This document shows, in pieces, positions 6,299-12,819 of a stretch of 22,824 nt of DNA (position 1 is its first letter; the number at the start of each line of letters is the position of its first letter). The stretch spans positions 1 through 22,824 of IMG/VR virus record IMGVR_UViG_3300023179_008171; one strand, 5' to 3'. Origin of the DNA: a virus. Made by a program: the position numbers and the translations under genes. The notes below the pieces were generated by a model. The model did not search any database and was not told the origin of the DNA. It was given only the letters and a program-made list of their open reading frames with translations.

Positions 6299-6463
6299 AT
6301 GCCAAGACCAAAGAAAAATAATACTGAAGTGAAACCTAAAAAGAAAACTATAAAAACACAAGAAAATAATACAGAAAAAGATAAAAAAATAAATATAGGG
6401 TATTTGGATGCCAATGGCGTTATTGATTGGGATAAACTTAAAGAGCATATGAAAGAAATTTAA
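6299..6463 (+). CDS. Small Lys-rich protein
   Basis: This encodes 54 residues (MPRPKKNNTEVKPKKKTIKT...) ending in GYLDANGVIDWDKLKEHMKEI. The first 32 residues are strongly basic, and the C-terminal 22 look like a small folded or helical binding motif. The ATG has CTAAGGAG upstream and an exact late promoter 20 bases before it. A deletion-damaged second copy lies at 5459. Short basic proteins under late promoters in T4-like phages are often DNA-binding or packaged, but no function is known here. Confidence 0.75.
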   Translation: MPRPKKNNTEVKPKKKTIKTQENNTEKDKKINIGYLDANGVIDWDKLKEHMKEI

Positions 6464-6731
6464 TCTAATCTTCATCTTGCACAGCATCACCAAAAGATTA
6501 AATATTAATATATAATTAGATTTATATTACTGAATTTCATATTAAACAGGTACTTTTAAACTCAGATGATACGACATTTTTAAAAGAAATGCGGAATGGT
6601 TCAGTACATAAAACTGAGTATCGTAAATCAGAGTGATAAAGATACCTGCCCCACCATATAAACTTTGGGTTTTAACACAGTATTCAATACTTTCTAAAAC
6701 TTAGGTTTTGTCAATTTAATCAGGAGAGAAA
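6464..6731 (+). other. Gene-free stretch with structured-RNA potential
   Basis: No open frame with a ribosome site lies here. It holds a candidate branched RNA (6547-6648), then short hairpins: AGTAT/ATACT near 6680 and AAAAC-TTAG-GTTTT near 6697. The CAGGAGAG ribosome site of the next gene is at 6721-6728. Confidence 0.5.
6547..6648 (+). ncRNA. Candidate structured RNA, three-way junction
   Basis: By hand-folding: CAGGTA (6547-6552) pairs with TACCTG (6643-6648), CTTT (6553-6556) with AAAG (6638-6641), ACTC (6560-6563) with GAGT (6631-6634), GAT (6565-6567) with ATC (6627-6629), and TACGA (6570-6574) with TCGTA (6621-6625). Inside lie two hairpins: CATTT/AAATG (6575-6591) and TCAGT/ACTGA (6601-6617). 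It is not a tRNA. It could be a small RNA or a 5' leader element for the gene at 6732. Confidence 0.45.
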
Positions 6732-7376
6732 ATGAGATTACAAGAATTAGCAGCAAGATTGGTCGTTGTAGAAACAAAATTAGCTACCTTAACAGGGGTT
6801 ACACCCAATACTAATCAGCCCAATGATATTGAAGATTTAGACAAAAGACTTTCGGTTGTGGAAGTTCAAGTAGATCGTTTACTATCAGAAAAAGCTGAAA
6901 AACATATTGCAGAGATTGTAGCTGCGCCTGAAGATAAATCATTGACATCGGTGGCAGACGTTGTTGCTTTGTCTGCTAGTGCAAATGTCCCCCAAGCTGC
7001 AGAAATAGTTGCAGATGTTTTATCTGTTCAAATGGAATCTCCAGCTATTCATGATCCTGAAGTTGCTGCAATAGTTACTGCAGTAATTAAAGCAGTTGTA
7101 AATTCTGATCCTAGTGTTGTTGCTGATCCAGAAGCAATTAAAGCAGTTATTACTGATACTGTTGCACAATTACCAGCACCATCGGCAGATGCTGAAGAGC
7201 ACGCTACTGCTGCAATTGTAGAAATTTTATCTGCAGCTACAGGGCAAGAAGTTTCTTCAGATGAGCATGCAGAAATAAAAGATGCGGTAGTTACACCCTC
7301 TGATGTAGTTTTAGATACTATTGAAGCAAGATTAACTGTTGCCGAAGCAAAGGTTGAAAGCCTGTTGGGAAAGTAA
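6732..7376 (+). CDS. Ala/Val-rich protein with terminal coiled-coil segments
   Basis: This encodes 214 residues with CAGGAGAG 4-8 bases before the ATG. Residues 1-50 (LAARLVVVETKLATL ... LDKRLSVVEVQVDRLL) and 195-213 (IEARLTVAEAKVESLLG) carry the same heptad-like RL.vvE.kv..L pattern at both ends. The middle is made of low-complexity Ala/Val-rich helices with recurring units such as DPEVAAIVTAVIKAVV and DPEAIKAVITDTVAQL. There is no signal peptide or membrane span. The protein is probably an all-helical elongated or oligomeric protein. I do not recognise the family; a virion or scaffold-like role is a guess. It stands alone between the structured stretch and the lipid operon. Confidence 0.75.
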   Translation: MRLQELAARLVVVETKLATLTGVTPNTNQPNDIEDLDKRLSVVEVQVDRLLSEKAEKHIAEIVAAPEDKSLTSVADVVALSASANVPQAAEIVADVLSVQMESPAIHDPEVAAIVTAVIKAVVNSDPSVVADPEAIKAVITDTVAQLPAPSADAEEHATAAIVEILSAATGQEVSSDEHAEIKDAVVTPSDVVLDTIEARLTVAEAKVESLLGK

Positions 7377-7388
7377 TAGATGTAATTA

Positions 7389-7411
7389 AAAAATGGTTTC
7401 ATAGCATTTTT
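7389..7411 (+). terminator. Weak AT-rich hairpin
   Basis: AAAAATG (7389-7395) pairs with CATTTTT (7405-7411), with the T run inside the stem. It lies between the Ala/Val-rich gene and the lipid operon and may act as a terminator or be incidental. Confidence 0.3.
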
Positions 7412-7435
7412 AGGTATTAAAAACCAAAAACTATA

Positions 7436-8209
7436 ATGCATTATAATTCGATCTTTATATCTGATATTCATTTAGGTAGTAAAGGTTGTAAAGCAGAAAT
7501 ATTAGTTAATTTTTTAAAATACAATACTGCTGATAAATTATATCTGATTGGTGATATAGTTGATGGTTGGAAAATACAACAAAACAAGTGGGCTTGGAAA
7601 CAGGCCCACACCAACGTTGTTCGTCAAATATTAGGTCATGCTAAGCAGGGAACTGAGGTTTTTTATATAGCAGGCAATCATGACGAATTTCTTAGACCAA
7701 TGATTCCTTACGGAATATCATTCGGCAGAATTCATATTTTTAATCAAACTATTCATAATGGTATTGATGGAAAACGATACTTAGTTATACATGGTGATTT
7801 ATTTGACGGGATTACTCGTCTTGCACCCTGGATAAGTTTTTTAGGCGACAAAGCATATGAGTTATTACTCTCTATCAACACTGCCTTTAATTACTGGAGG
7901 CATAGATTTGGATTTGGTTATTGGAGTCTTAGTCAGTTTCTTAAGCAACGTGTTAAGCAAGCTGTGGATTTTATATTTCATTTTGAGCGCAATCTTACTG
8001 ACTATTGCCGTAAGCGTGGTTTTGACGGAATTATTTGCGGACACATCCACAAACCAGAAATCAAAACCATAGAAGGTATTGTATATATGAACGATGGCGA
8101 TTGGGTAGAAAGTTGCAGCGCTTTGGTTGAACATCTTGATGGGCACTGGGAAATTATATATTGGACAAAAGAATTACAAGATGTGGATACTATTACTTAT
8201 AGTAGTTAA
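7436..8209 (+). CDS. plcP: PlcP-like metallophosphoesterase (phospholipase C type, LpxH-related)
   Basis: This encodes 257 residues. The metallophosphoesterase motifs are complete: D10-x-H12, GDIVD (39-43), GNHDE (80-84), HGD (119-121), GHIH (202-205). Beyond these, the sequence follows PlcP of alphaproteobacteria: GCKAE..VNFLKY, YLIGDIVDGWKI, AWKQAHTNVV, YLVIHGDLFD, FNYWRHRFGFGYWSLSQFLK and GDWVESCSALVEHLDG. PlcP cleaves head groups from phosphatidylglycerol and related phospholipids to give diacylglycerol, which the glycosyltransferase Agt then glycosylates. An Agt-like gene ends the same operon. The main alternative is UDP-diacylglucosamine hydrolase LpxH or LpxH2, but the YWSLSQ and GDWVESC stretches favour PlcP. 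No clear ribosome site is seen before the ATG. Confidence 0.82.
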   Translation: MHYNSIFISDIHLGSKGCKAEILVNFLKYNTADKLYLIGDIVDGWKIQQNKWAWKQAHTNVVRQILGHAKQGTEVFYIAGNHDEFLRPMIPYGISFGRIHIFNQTIHNGIDGKRYLVIHGDLFDGITRLAPWISFLGDKAYELLLSINTAFNYWRHRFGFGYWSLSQFLKQRVKQAVDFIFHFERNLTDYCRKRGFDGIICGHIHKPEIKTIEGIVYMNDGDWVESCSALVEHLDGHWEIIYWTKELQDVDTITYSS

Positions 8210-8351
8210 TATTTACGACCCTATGGATGTACCTGGCAGAATAAATTTGTATTTCAAAGATCAACAAAGTTGTGAATATGCATTACAATCAATGACAGGT
8301 TATATCAAATTTCCATGGTTTAAAGTAGAGGGCAAGTGTGAAAAAAAATAG
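8181..8351 (+). CDS. Small probable secreted or membrane peptide with two cysteines
   Basis: This encodes 56 residues from the ATG at 8181. It begins with a short hydrophobic stretch (MWILLLIVVNIY), followed by about 40 polar residues with two Cys (QQSCEYAL and VEGKCEKK), plausibly a periplasmic disulfide. It overlaps the end of plcP by 29 bases and the next start by 14, in different frames. A frame staying open across both junctions fits the compact operon style. An upstream in-frame ATG at 8127 would remove the signal-like start and is less likely. Function unknown. Confidence 0.55.
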   Translation: MWILLLIVVNIYDPMDVPGRINLYFKDQQSCEYALQSMTGYIKFPWFKVEGKCEKK

Positions 8352-9141
8352 TTTTGATCTAGTTAGTGATTTACATATTGACCATTGGGGTCGAAGTTAT
8401 GAATTCGACTGGTTACACAGTCAAAAAAGTGATACATTGGTTATTGCAGGAGACACCAGCGATAGTATTGATATAACATGTGAATATTTACACAAGCTTA
8501 CTAATTATTATACCGATGTTTTAGTTGTTGATGGTAATCATGAACATCAACATCACATGGAAAATTTAGAAGAATCCATACAATATTGGAAATCCTGCGT
8601 ATCTCAAACATTGGCAATCTATCTTGGAGATACACAGCCCATAATTAATGGTGTAAAATTTATTGGAATCTGTGGATGGTGGAGTTTTGATTTTGGTCTA
8701 CCAAATATAAAACCTGAGCAAACCATTCTTACGGGCAAAAATAAGTATGAACTCACTGATACCATCATAAAAAATCAACTAAATCAAAGTTTACTGGATG
8801 CTAATAGTTTAACTAATAAGATGATAGATGCCACATTAAATTCTGCTGTTAATGATATTGTTGTGGTGAGCCATAGTTTACCGCATTCAAGTTGCATAAG
8901 TTGGAATAGATATCCTCCAGATTACAATATGGTCGGTTGTTATGGAAATTCCAGATTCCAATGGACTTTAGATGCAGATATCAACAAAAAGTGTCGCTAT
9001 TGGGTTTTCGGGCATAACCATGATACTAAAAATATACCTTATGATTATCTAAATTTTATTAGCAATCCTCGTGGCCGAAGAGAAGATTGGAATCGAGTAA
9101 ATTATCAAGCTATAGAAATAGAAATTAATTCATCTAAATGA
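8338..9141 (+). CDS. Calcineurin-like metallophosphoesterase
   Basis: This encodes 267 residues from a GTG start with GAGGG 6-10 bases upstream. Motifs are DLH (11-13), GDTSD (38-42), GNHEH (66-70), VVSHSLPH late in the chain and VFGHNHD near the end, the full metal-binding set of the calcineurin fold. It is different from the PlcP-like gene upstream, with no YWSLSQ or GDWVESC stretch. It resembles the single-domain phosphoesterases common in T4-like phages, whose substrates (nucleotide, phosphoprotein or phosphodiester) are mostly unknown. Its stop overlaps the next start (ATGA). Confidence 0.8.
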   Translation: MKKNSFDLVSDLHIDHWGRSYEFDWLHSQKSDTLVIAGDTSDSIDITCEYLHKLTNYYTDVLVVDGNHEHQHHMENLEESIQYWKSCVSQTLAIYLGDTQPIINGVKFIGICGWWSFDFGLPNIKPEQTILTGKNKYELTDTIIKNQLNQSLLDANSLTNKMIDATLNSAVNDIVVVSHSLPHSSCISWNRYPPDYNMVGCYGNSRFQWTLDADINKKCRYWVFGHNHDTKNIPYDYLNFISNPRGRREDWNRVNYQAIEIEINSSK

Positions 9142-9743
9142 ATTTTATTACAGATTGTGATACTTTAGAATCTATAGATGTTAATGATCTTTGGATTATA
9201 GATAAATTTATTTTAGCAAAAAAATTAGGCTATATTTGTGGACCAGCAGGTGTTTTGCCCTCCGAGGAAGGAAGATATATTGTACGTCCTTGCATCAATG
9301 TTAGAATGCTATCTAAAGGTGCTAAATTTATGTGGTTAAATACTATTGATGATATAATACCAGATGGATTTTTTTGGTGCGAGGTATTTGAGGGTCGTCA
9401 TAGAACTTTTGATTATAATTGGGGCAAACAGATATTGGCAGTAGAAGGTTTTAGATCTGATTCGAATAGATTAGACAGATTTAGTCGATGGACAAAAATT
9501 AAGGATGAATTCAAGCTACCAGACTTTATTCAAGAAATTGCTAATAGATATGAGTGGTTTAATGTAGAAACCATAGGCGATAAAATTATAGAAGCACATT
9601 TTAGATATAATGATGATTTTGCCAATCACAATGCAAACACAATTATTCCTATCTGGAAAGAAGAGTTTTATGCTAGTCAGGAAGGAGATAGAATAGGATT
9701 TCTATTAAAAGATAATGAAAAAAATATTAATAGTCACGGATAA
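9138..9743 (+). CDS. Conserved phage protein, ATP-grasp-like
   Basis: This encodes 201 residues starting in an ATGA overlap. The chain DLWIIDKFILAKKLGYICGP, then GVLPSEEGRYIVRPCINVRM, then FFWCEVFEGRHRTFDYNW reads like a reduced ATP-grasp domain: a Lys/Arg-rich lid, then an acidic strand. This family is frequent in marine T4-like phages and its function is unknown to me. ATP-grasp enzymes join carboxylates to amines or thiols. The usual Glu/Asn metal ligands are not clearly placed, so the fold call is tentative. The position between a phosphoesterase and the glycosyltransferase suggests co-expression only. Confidence 0.6.
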   Translation: MNFITDCDTLESIDVNDLWIIDKFILAKKLGYICGPAGVLPSEEGRYIVRPCINVRMLSKGAKFMWLNTIDDIIPDGFFWCEVFEGRHRTFDYNWGKQILAVEGFRSDSNRLDRFSRWTKIKDEFKLPDFIQEIANRYEWFNVETIGDKIIEAHFRYNDDFANHNANTIIPIWKEEFYASQEGDRIGFLLKDNEKNINSHG

Positions 9744-10719
9744 CTTAGCCGACCAAATCAATGGGGTGGTCACGACATACAAAAATATTGAAGCGTTTGC
9801 TATTCTTGATGGTTTTGAGTTTGTTTATATTACTCCCAATGAGTTTAATTATTTTGATTGCCCCGTCTATAACGAAGTCAAGATTGCTATTCCGAGATCA
9901 ATGGGAGAAAAGATAAAAGAGATAGATCCGAATTATGTTCATATCGCCACAGAGGGACCTGTGGGTTTATGGGCCAGAGCATATCTTACAAAACATAATC
10001 TTAGCTACAATACTGCTTATCATACTAAATTTCCTGAAGGACTCAAAGCTCTTATCGGTTTATCGGAAAGAATAACATGGCGATACATAAAATGGTTTCA
10101 TAAGCATACTGGTAAAGTATTAACTACAACTGAAACCATGGTGAAGGAATTAAAGGACCATAAATTAGTTGCAGATATAATTCCTTGGACTAGAGGCGTA
10201 GATCGAAATATTTTTAATTCAGAACAACGTAGTAAAACTAATGAGACGTTGAATCTAGTTTGTGTTAGTAGAATAAGTAAGGAAAAAAATTTAGATGATT
10301 TCTGCAAAATAGATTATTTTCATGCAAAGAAAATTCTTGTAGGCGATGGTCCTTATAGAGAAGAATTACAAGAAAAATATCCTGATGTAAAATTTGTTGG
10401 ATTTAAAGTAGGTAAAGATTTAGCATATTATTATGCCAATGCAGATGTATTTGTATTTCCTAGTCGATGGGAAACATTTGGTATTGTTATGATTGAGGCA
10501 ATGGCGTGCGGCACCCCGGTAGCAGCATATCCATGCCAAGGTCCCATGGAAGTGGTAGATCAAGGAAAAACTGGATTCCTAAGAGATAATTTAAAGTTAG
10601 CAATTACTGAATGTTTAACTCTAAATAGATTTGATGTGGAAGCAAGAAGTTTAAAATGGTCTTGGGAAGAGGCATGGAAAGTTTTTAAAAATAATCTTAC
10701 TCCCATTAATAAATACTGA
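9715..10719 (+). CDS. agt: GT4 glycosyltransferase, Agt/SqdX-like (diacylglycerol glycosyltransferase)
   Basis: This encodes 334 residues, overlapping the previous gene by 29 bases. The N-terminal Rossmann half has DNLADQINGVVTT (9-21), VHIATEGPVGLWAR (75-88), YHTKFPE (102-108) and PWTRGVD (157-163). The nucleotide-sugar half has SRISKEKNL (185-193), VGDGP (209-213) and the E-x7-E motif ETFGIVMIE (253-261). HIATEGP..AR and YHTKFPE are the signature of the Agt, SQDG synthase and mannosyltransferase MgtA branch of GT4. In alphaproteobacteria, agt lies next to plcP and makes mono- or diglycosyl-diacylglycerol when phosphate is short. The sugar donor cannot be read from the sequence. SqdX without SqdB, or a capsule or teichoic-type glycosyltransferase, are the alternatives. 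Confidence 0.82.
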   Translation: MKKILIVTDNLADQINGVVTTYKNIEAFAILDGFEFVYITPNEFNYFDCPVYNEVKIAIPRSMGEKIKEIDPNYVHIATEGPVGLWARAYLTKHNLSYNTAYHTKFPEGLKALIGLSERITWRYIKWFHKHTGKVLTTTETMVKELKDHKLVADIIPWTRGVDRNIFNSEQRSKTNETLNLVCVSRISKEKNLDDFCKIDYFHAKKILVGDGPYREELQEKYPDVKFVGFKVGKDLAYYYANADVFVFPSRWETFGIVMIEAMACGTPVAAYPCQGPMEVVDQGKTGFLRDNLKLAITECLTLNRFDVEARSLKWSWEEAWKVFKNNLTPINKY

Positions 10720-10728
10720 TTTATTAAT
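10705..10728 (+). other. AT-only inverted repeat with late-promoter-like box
   Basis: ATTAATAAA (10705-10713) pairs with TTTATTAAT (10720-10728) around TACTGA, which contains the stop codon of the agt-like gene. AATAAATA (10708-10715) is one mismatch from the T4 late promoter and is well placed to serve the glycine-rich adhesin gene. Confidence 0.45.
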
Positions 10729-10741
10729 AAAAATAATGTAA

Positions 10742-11767
10742 ATGGCTATAAATTTCAATGGGGCCAAAATTACAGGCGCAACGATTGGGAATAATTATAC
10801 TCCCGCCCCAGGTGATGAATTGTATTCCTTTTCATCATTTACATTTACCTCTGCCAATGTTGCAGGCAGAGCAGGTCCAACTTTATCCCAATGTCTAGCA
10901 AACTATAATACTGTAACCAATACCTGGTTAAATGATATTAATTACTTTAATGTGCCTGTGCAAGGTATTCAACTCTGGACAGTACCAAAGACAGGCATTT
11001 ATAGAATTACTGCAGCAGGTGCCCGCGGAGGTAAAAGTCACTTTGCAAATTTAGAAGGCGGATTCGGGGCACAAATAATTGCAGATATATCTCTCACAAA
11101 AAATGAAACTATAGCTATAGTTGTTGGGCAAGAAGGAAGAGATAGAAGTAATGTATCGGGTGTAACTTTTTTAGGTGGAGGCGGAGGTGGTGGCACATTT
11201 GTTTACAATAATACCACCACAACATATTATGTTGTTGCCGGCGGCGGGGGCGGAGCTGCATCTACAAGAACAGGAATTCTAACAAATCAAAATACTGCAC
11301 ATGGTAGAGGAAATACAATACATGGCACAAACGTAACTATTCAGGGTGGATTCATTGCATTCGGTGGTAGAGATGGTAAAGGTGCAAATGTTTCCAACAG
11401 AAATATGCTTTATGGTGGTCCAGGTGCAGGAATATTATCAGATGGACAATCAGCAAATGGATTGCAGGGAAGATCCAAAAATAACAATTGGATCGGTGGA
11501 AATGTAATAGTTAATTCTCCCAATTCTGTACAAGGTGGTTTTGGTGGAGGAGCAGCATCAGGCAATGGAGATAATAATGCCACCAACTCTTACGCATGGT
11601 CTGGTGGTGGAGGTGGATATAGTGGTGGCGGCTCTGGCGGCAACGGAGGAGCTTCGGACGGACAATATGGTGGGGGCGGTGGTTCTTATGTTTCCTCGGG
11701 ATATGTTAGTAACGTATCAGGTATAAACAACAGTAACGGTTATGTCGTAATTACATTTATTTCCTAA
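10742..11767 (+). CDS. Glycine-rich tail-fibre adhesin-like protein
   Basis: This encodes 341 residues. Residues 70-135 form a beta-rich lead (VPKTGIYRITAAGARGGKSH). This is followed by poly-Gly segments (FLGGGGGGGTFVY at 143-155, VVAGGGGGAAS at 164-174, then WSGGGGGYSGGGSGGNGG and GGGGGSYVSSGY near the end). Such spaced polyglycine runs with aromatic residues occur in gp38-type phage adhesins and in glycine-rich domains of the ALK-receptor type, where they form polyglycine-II lattices that present variable loops. A role in host receptor recognition at a fibre tip is likely. The end NSNGYVVITFIS is a typical closing strand. The ribosome site is weak; a late-promoter variant lies about 30 bases upstream. 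Confidence 0.72.
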   Translation: MAINFNGAKITGATIGNNYTPAPGDELYSFSSFTFTSANVAGRAGPTLSQCLANYNTVTNTWLNDINYFNVPVQGIQLWTVPKTGIYRITAAGARGGKSHFANLEGGFGAQIIADISLTKNETIAIVVGQEGRDRSNVSGVTFLGGGGGGGTFVYNNTTTTYYVVAGGGGGAASTRTGILTNQNTAHGRGNTIHGTNVTIQGGFIAFGGRDGKGANVSNRNMLYGGPGAGILSDGQSANGLQGRSKNNNWIGGNVIVNSPNSVQGGFGGGAASGNGDNNATNSYAWSGGGGGYSGGGSGGNGGASDGQYGGGGGSYVSSGYVSNVSGINNSNGYVVITFIS

Positions 11768-11782
11768 TTGAACAACTATTGC

Positions 11783-11811
11783 TTGACAGCAATATCTTTT
11801 TCTTATATAAT
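11783..11811 (+). promoter_or_regulatory. Consensus sigma-70 promoter, leaderless arrangement
   Basis: TTGACA (11783-11788), exactly 17 bases, TATAAT (11806-11811). The expected start is at about 11818, at the ATG (11817). The 15 bases CTTTTTCTTATATAA also precede the SWIM-type gene. Confidence 0.82.
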
Positions 11812-11816
11812 ATATT

Positions 11817-12338
11817 ATGAAAATATTTAATGAAGTATTATCCAATGATCTTATCAATGAAATTTTCTCAGAGATAAAATCAAAAACTAGTGCTGCTAAA
11901 TGGGCTGCAAGTGTTCTATTATGGGATAATACTATATTGAATAACGTAATGGCACCTGTATTACAAACACCTGCAGAATATCATGGTGAAAAGATTCTTC
12001 AAGAAGTCAAAAAATTTTTACCAGATCATATCAAAGAATACAAAGCATATGTGCAGTATTATATTTGGACAAAAAATTCCTCAATATCCTTACATTTAGA
12101 TAGTAAACATGCATACGGAGCCACCATCTACTTAAATAGAGAATGGATAATCGATGAGGGTGGTATTTTTTTGTGGAAGGATAAACAAGAAAAAACAGAT
12201 TGCTACAGAGCTTATGTACCAAAATACAATAGTATGATTTTAAATGATGATAATGAGAAACATCTAGTGACACCCGTAAATCCTTTTTCTAGAAACTTTA
12301 GAATAACGGTACAAATTTTCGGTAAGAAAGAAGCCTGA
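11817..12338 (+). CDS. 2OG-Fe(II) oxygenase (prolyl-hydroxylase-like fold)
   Basis: This encodes 173 residues. SLHLDSKHAYGATIYLN (91-107) carries the H93-x-D95 pair. EKHLVTPV (147-154) gives the distal H149, and RNFRITVQIF (159-168) the 2-oxoglutarate-binding Arg162. This is the standard 2OG-FeII_Oxy order found in many T4-like phages. The substrate is unknown. It has a full-consensus host-type promoter whose start coincides with the ATG and no ribosome site, so the message is probably leaderless. The stop codon TGA is inside the acceptor stem of tRNA-Leu, an overlap of 6 bases, so the transcript may continue into the tRNAs. Confidence 0.82.
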   Translation: MKIFNEVLSNDLINEIFSEIKSKTSAAKWAASVLLWDNTILNNVMAPVLQTPAEYHGEKILQEVKKFLPDHIKEYKAYVQYYIWTKNSSISLHLDSKHAYGATIYLNREWIIDEGGIFLWKDKQEKTDCYRAYVPKYNSMILNDDNEKHLVTPVNPFSRNFRITVQIFGKKEA

Positions 12339-12420
12339 GTGGCGAAATTGGAGAAACGCAACAGACTTAAAATCTGTCACATTAGAAACACTGCCGGTTC
12401 GAATCCGGCCTCAGGTACCA
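12333..12420 (+). tRNA. tRNA-Leu (anticodon TAA)
   Basis: Acceptor GCCTGAG pairs with CTCAGGT (one G-T), then A and encoded CCA. The anticodon stem ACAGA/TCTGT encloses CTTAAAA (anticodon TAA). A long variable arm of class II type is present, and the T loop is TTCGAAT between GCCGG and CCGGC. It overlaps the upstream gene's last two codons. Confidence 0.93.
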
Positions 12421-12423
12421 ATT

Positions 12424-12500
12424 GCCCCTTTAGCTCAGTGGTCAGCAGCGCCCGGCTCATAACCGGTGGGTCCTTGGTTCAATTCCAAGAGGGGGCACCA
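12424..12500 (+). tRNA. tRNA-Met (anticodon CAT)
   Basis: Acceptor GCCCCTT pairs with AGGGGGC, then A and CCA. The anticodon loop is CTCATAA and the T loop TTCAATT between CTTGG and CCAAG. The CAT anticodon could also be a lysidine-modified tRNA-Ile reading ATA, which is common in phages and AT-rich genomes. The first acceptor pair (G-C) argues against an initiator. Confidence 0.9.
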
Positions 12501-12519
12501 ATTTTTAAAAGGAAATGCA

Positions 12520-12720
12520 ATGGCAAGAATCACATCGGAAATAGCATCTAATAAAATAGGAAACAAATATGACATGATTCTTATTGCTGTTGTTAGAGCA
12601 AGAGAACTGGGAAAAGGAAATAAACCAAAAATGCTATCTAACAATAAACCTATCGTTACGGCAATTAGAGAAATTGAACAGGGTTTAATTGGAAAAGAAT
12701 ACTTAAGAAAAATACGATAA
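12520..12720 (+). CDS. rpoZ: RNA polymerase omega subunit homologue
   Basis: This encodes 66 residues with AAAAGGA 5-9 bases before the ATG. MARITSEIASNKIGNKYDMI, LIAVVRARELGKGNK and NNKPIVTAIREIEQGLI match the conserved core of bacterial omega (N+fDLvllAa.RArqL..G ... KP.v.ALrEI..G.I). Omega binds the beta-prime subunit and helps assemble and stabilise RNA polymerase. A phage copy could replace the host subunit and change promoter use. The length is near the minimal omega core (E. coli omega is 91), so the variable C-terminal tail is absent. It directly follows the tRNA pair. Confidence 0.88.
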   Translation: MARITSEIASNKIGNKYDMILIAVVRARELGKGNKPKMLSNNKPIVTAIREIEQGLIGKEYLRKIR

Positions 12721-12737
12721 TTTGATTAACTTTATAC

Positions 12738-12766
12738 TTGACTTTTTTATCTTTTTAATTTAATAT
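12738..12766 (+). promoter_or_regulatory. Sigma-70 promoter for the HTH gene
   Basis: TTGACT (12738-12743), 17 bases, TAATAT (12761-12766). An ATG in frame with the HTH gene lies at 12772, again at the predicted start site. Confidence 0.65.
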
Positions 12767-12819
12767 TAGTAATGGTGATGTTGCATACCTTAGTTGCAAT
12801 AATTTATGAAGGAGTATTT

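Noticed and set aside
6547-6660. Candidate RNA as a divergent tRNA or tmRNA
   Set aside because: CCA-like bases follow the closing stem but there is no D arm, T loop or usable anticodon arm in place.
7432-7437. TATAAT as a promoter for the plcP-like gene
   Set aside because: It overlaps the ATG, so transcripts would start inside the gene, and no -35 box is present.
7049-7471. Minus-strand 140-residue open frame opposite the Ala/Val-rich gene
   Set aside because: It is a low-complexity mirror of the Ala/Val codons, has no ribosome site, and the plus strand has a strong CAGGAGAG start.
11535-11726. Plus-strand 63-residue frame within the glycine-rich gene
   Set aside because: It is an alternate frame of GGN repeats without a ribosome site.
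12339-12551. Open frames across tRNA-Leu and tRNA-Met (both strands)
   Set aside because: They read through tRNA genes; the tRNA structures are complete and explain the sequence.
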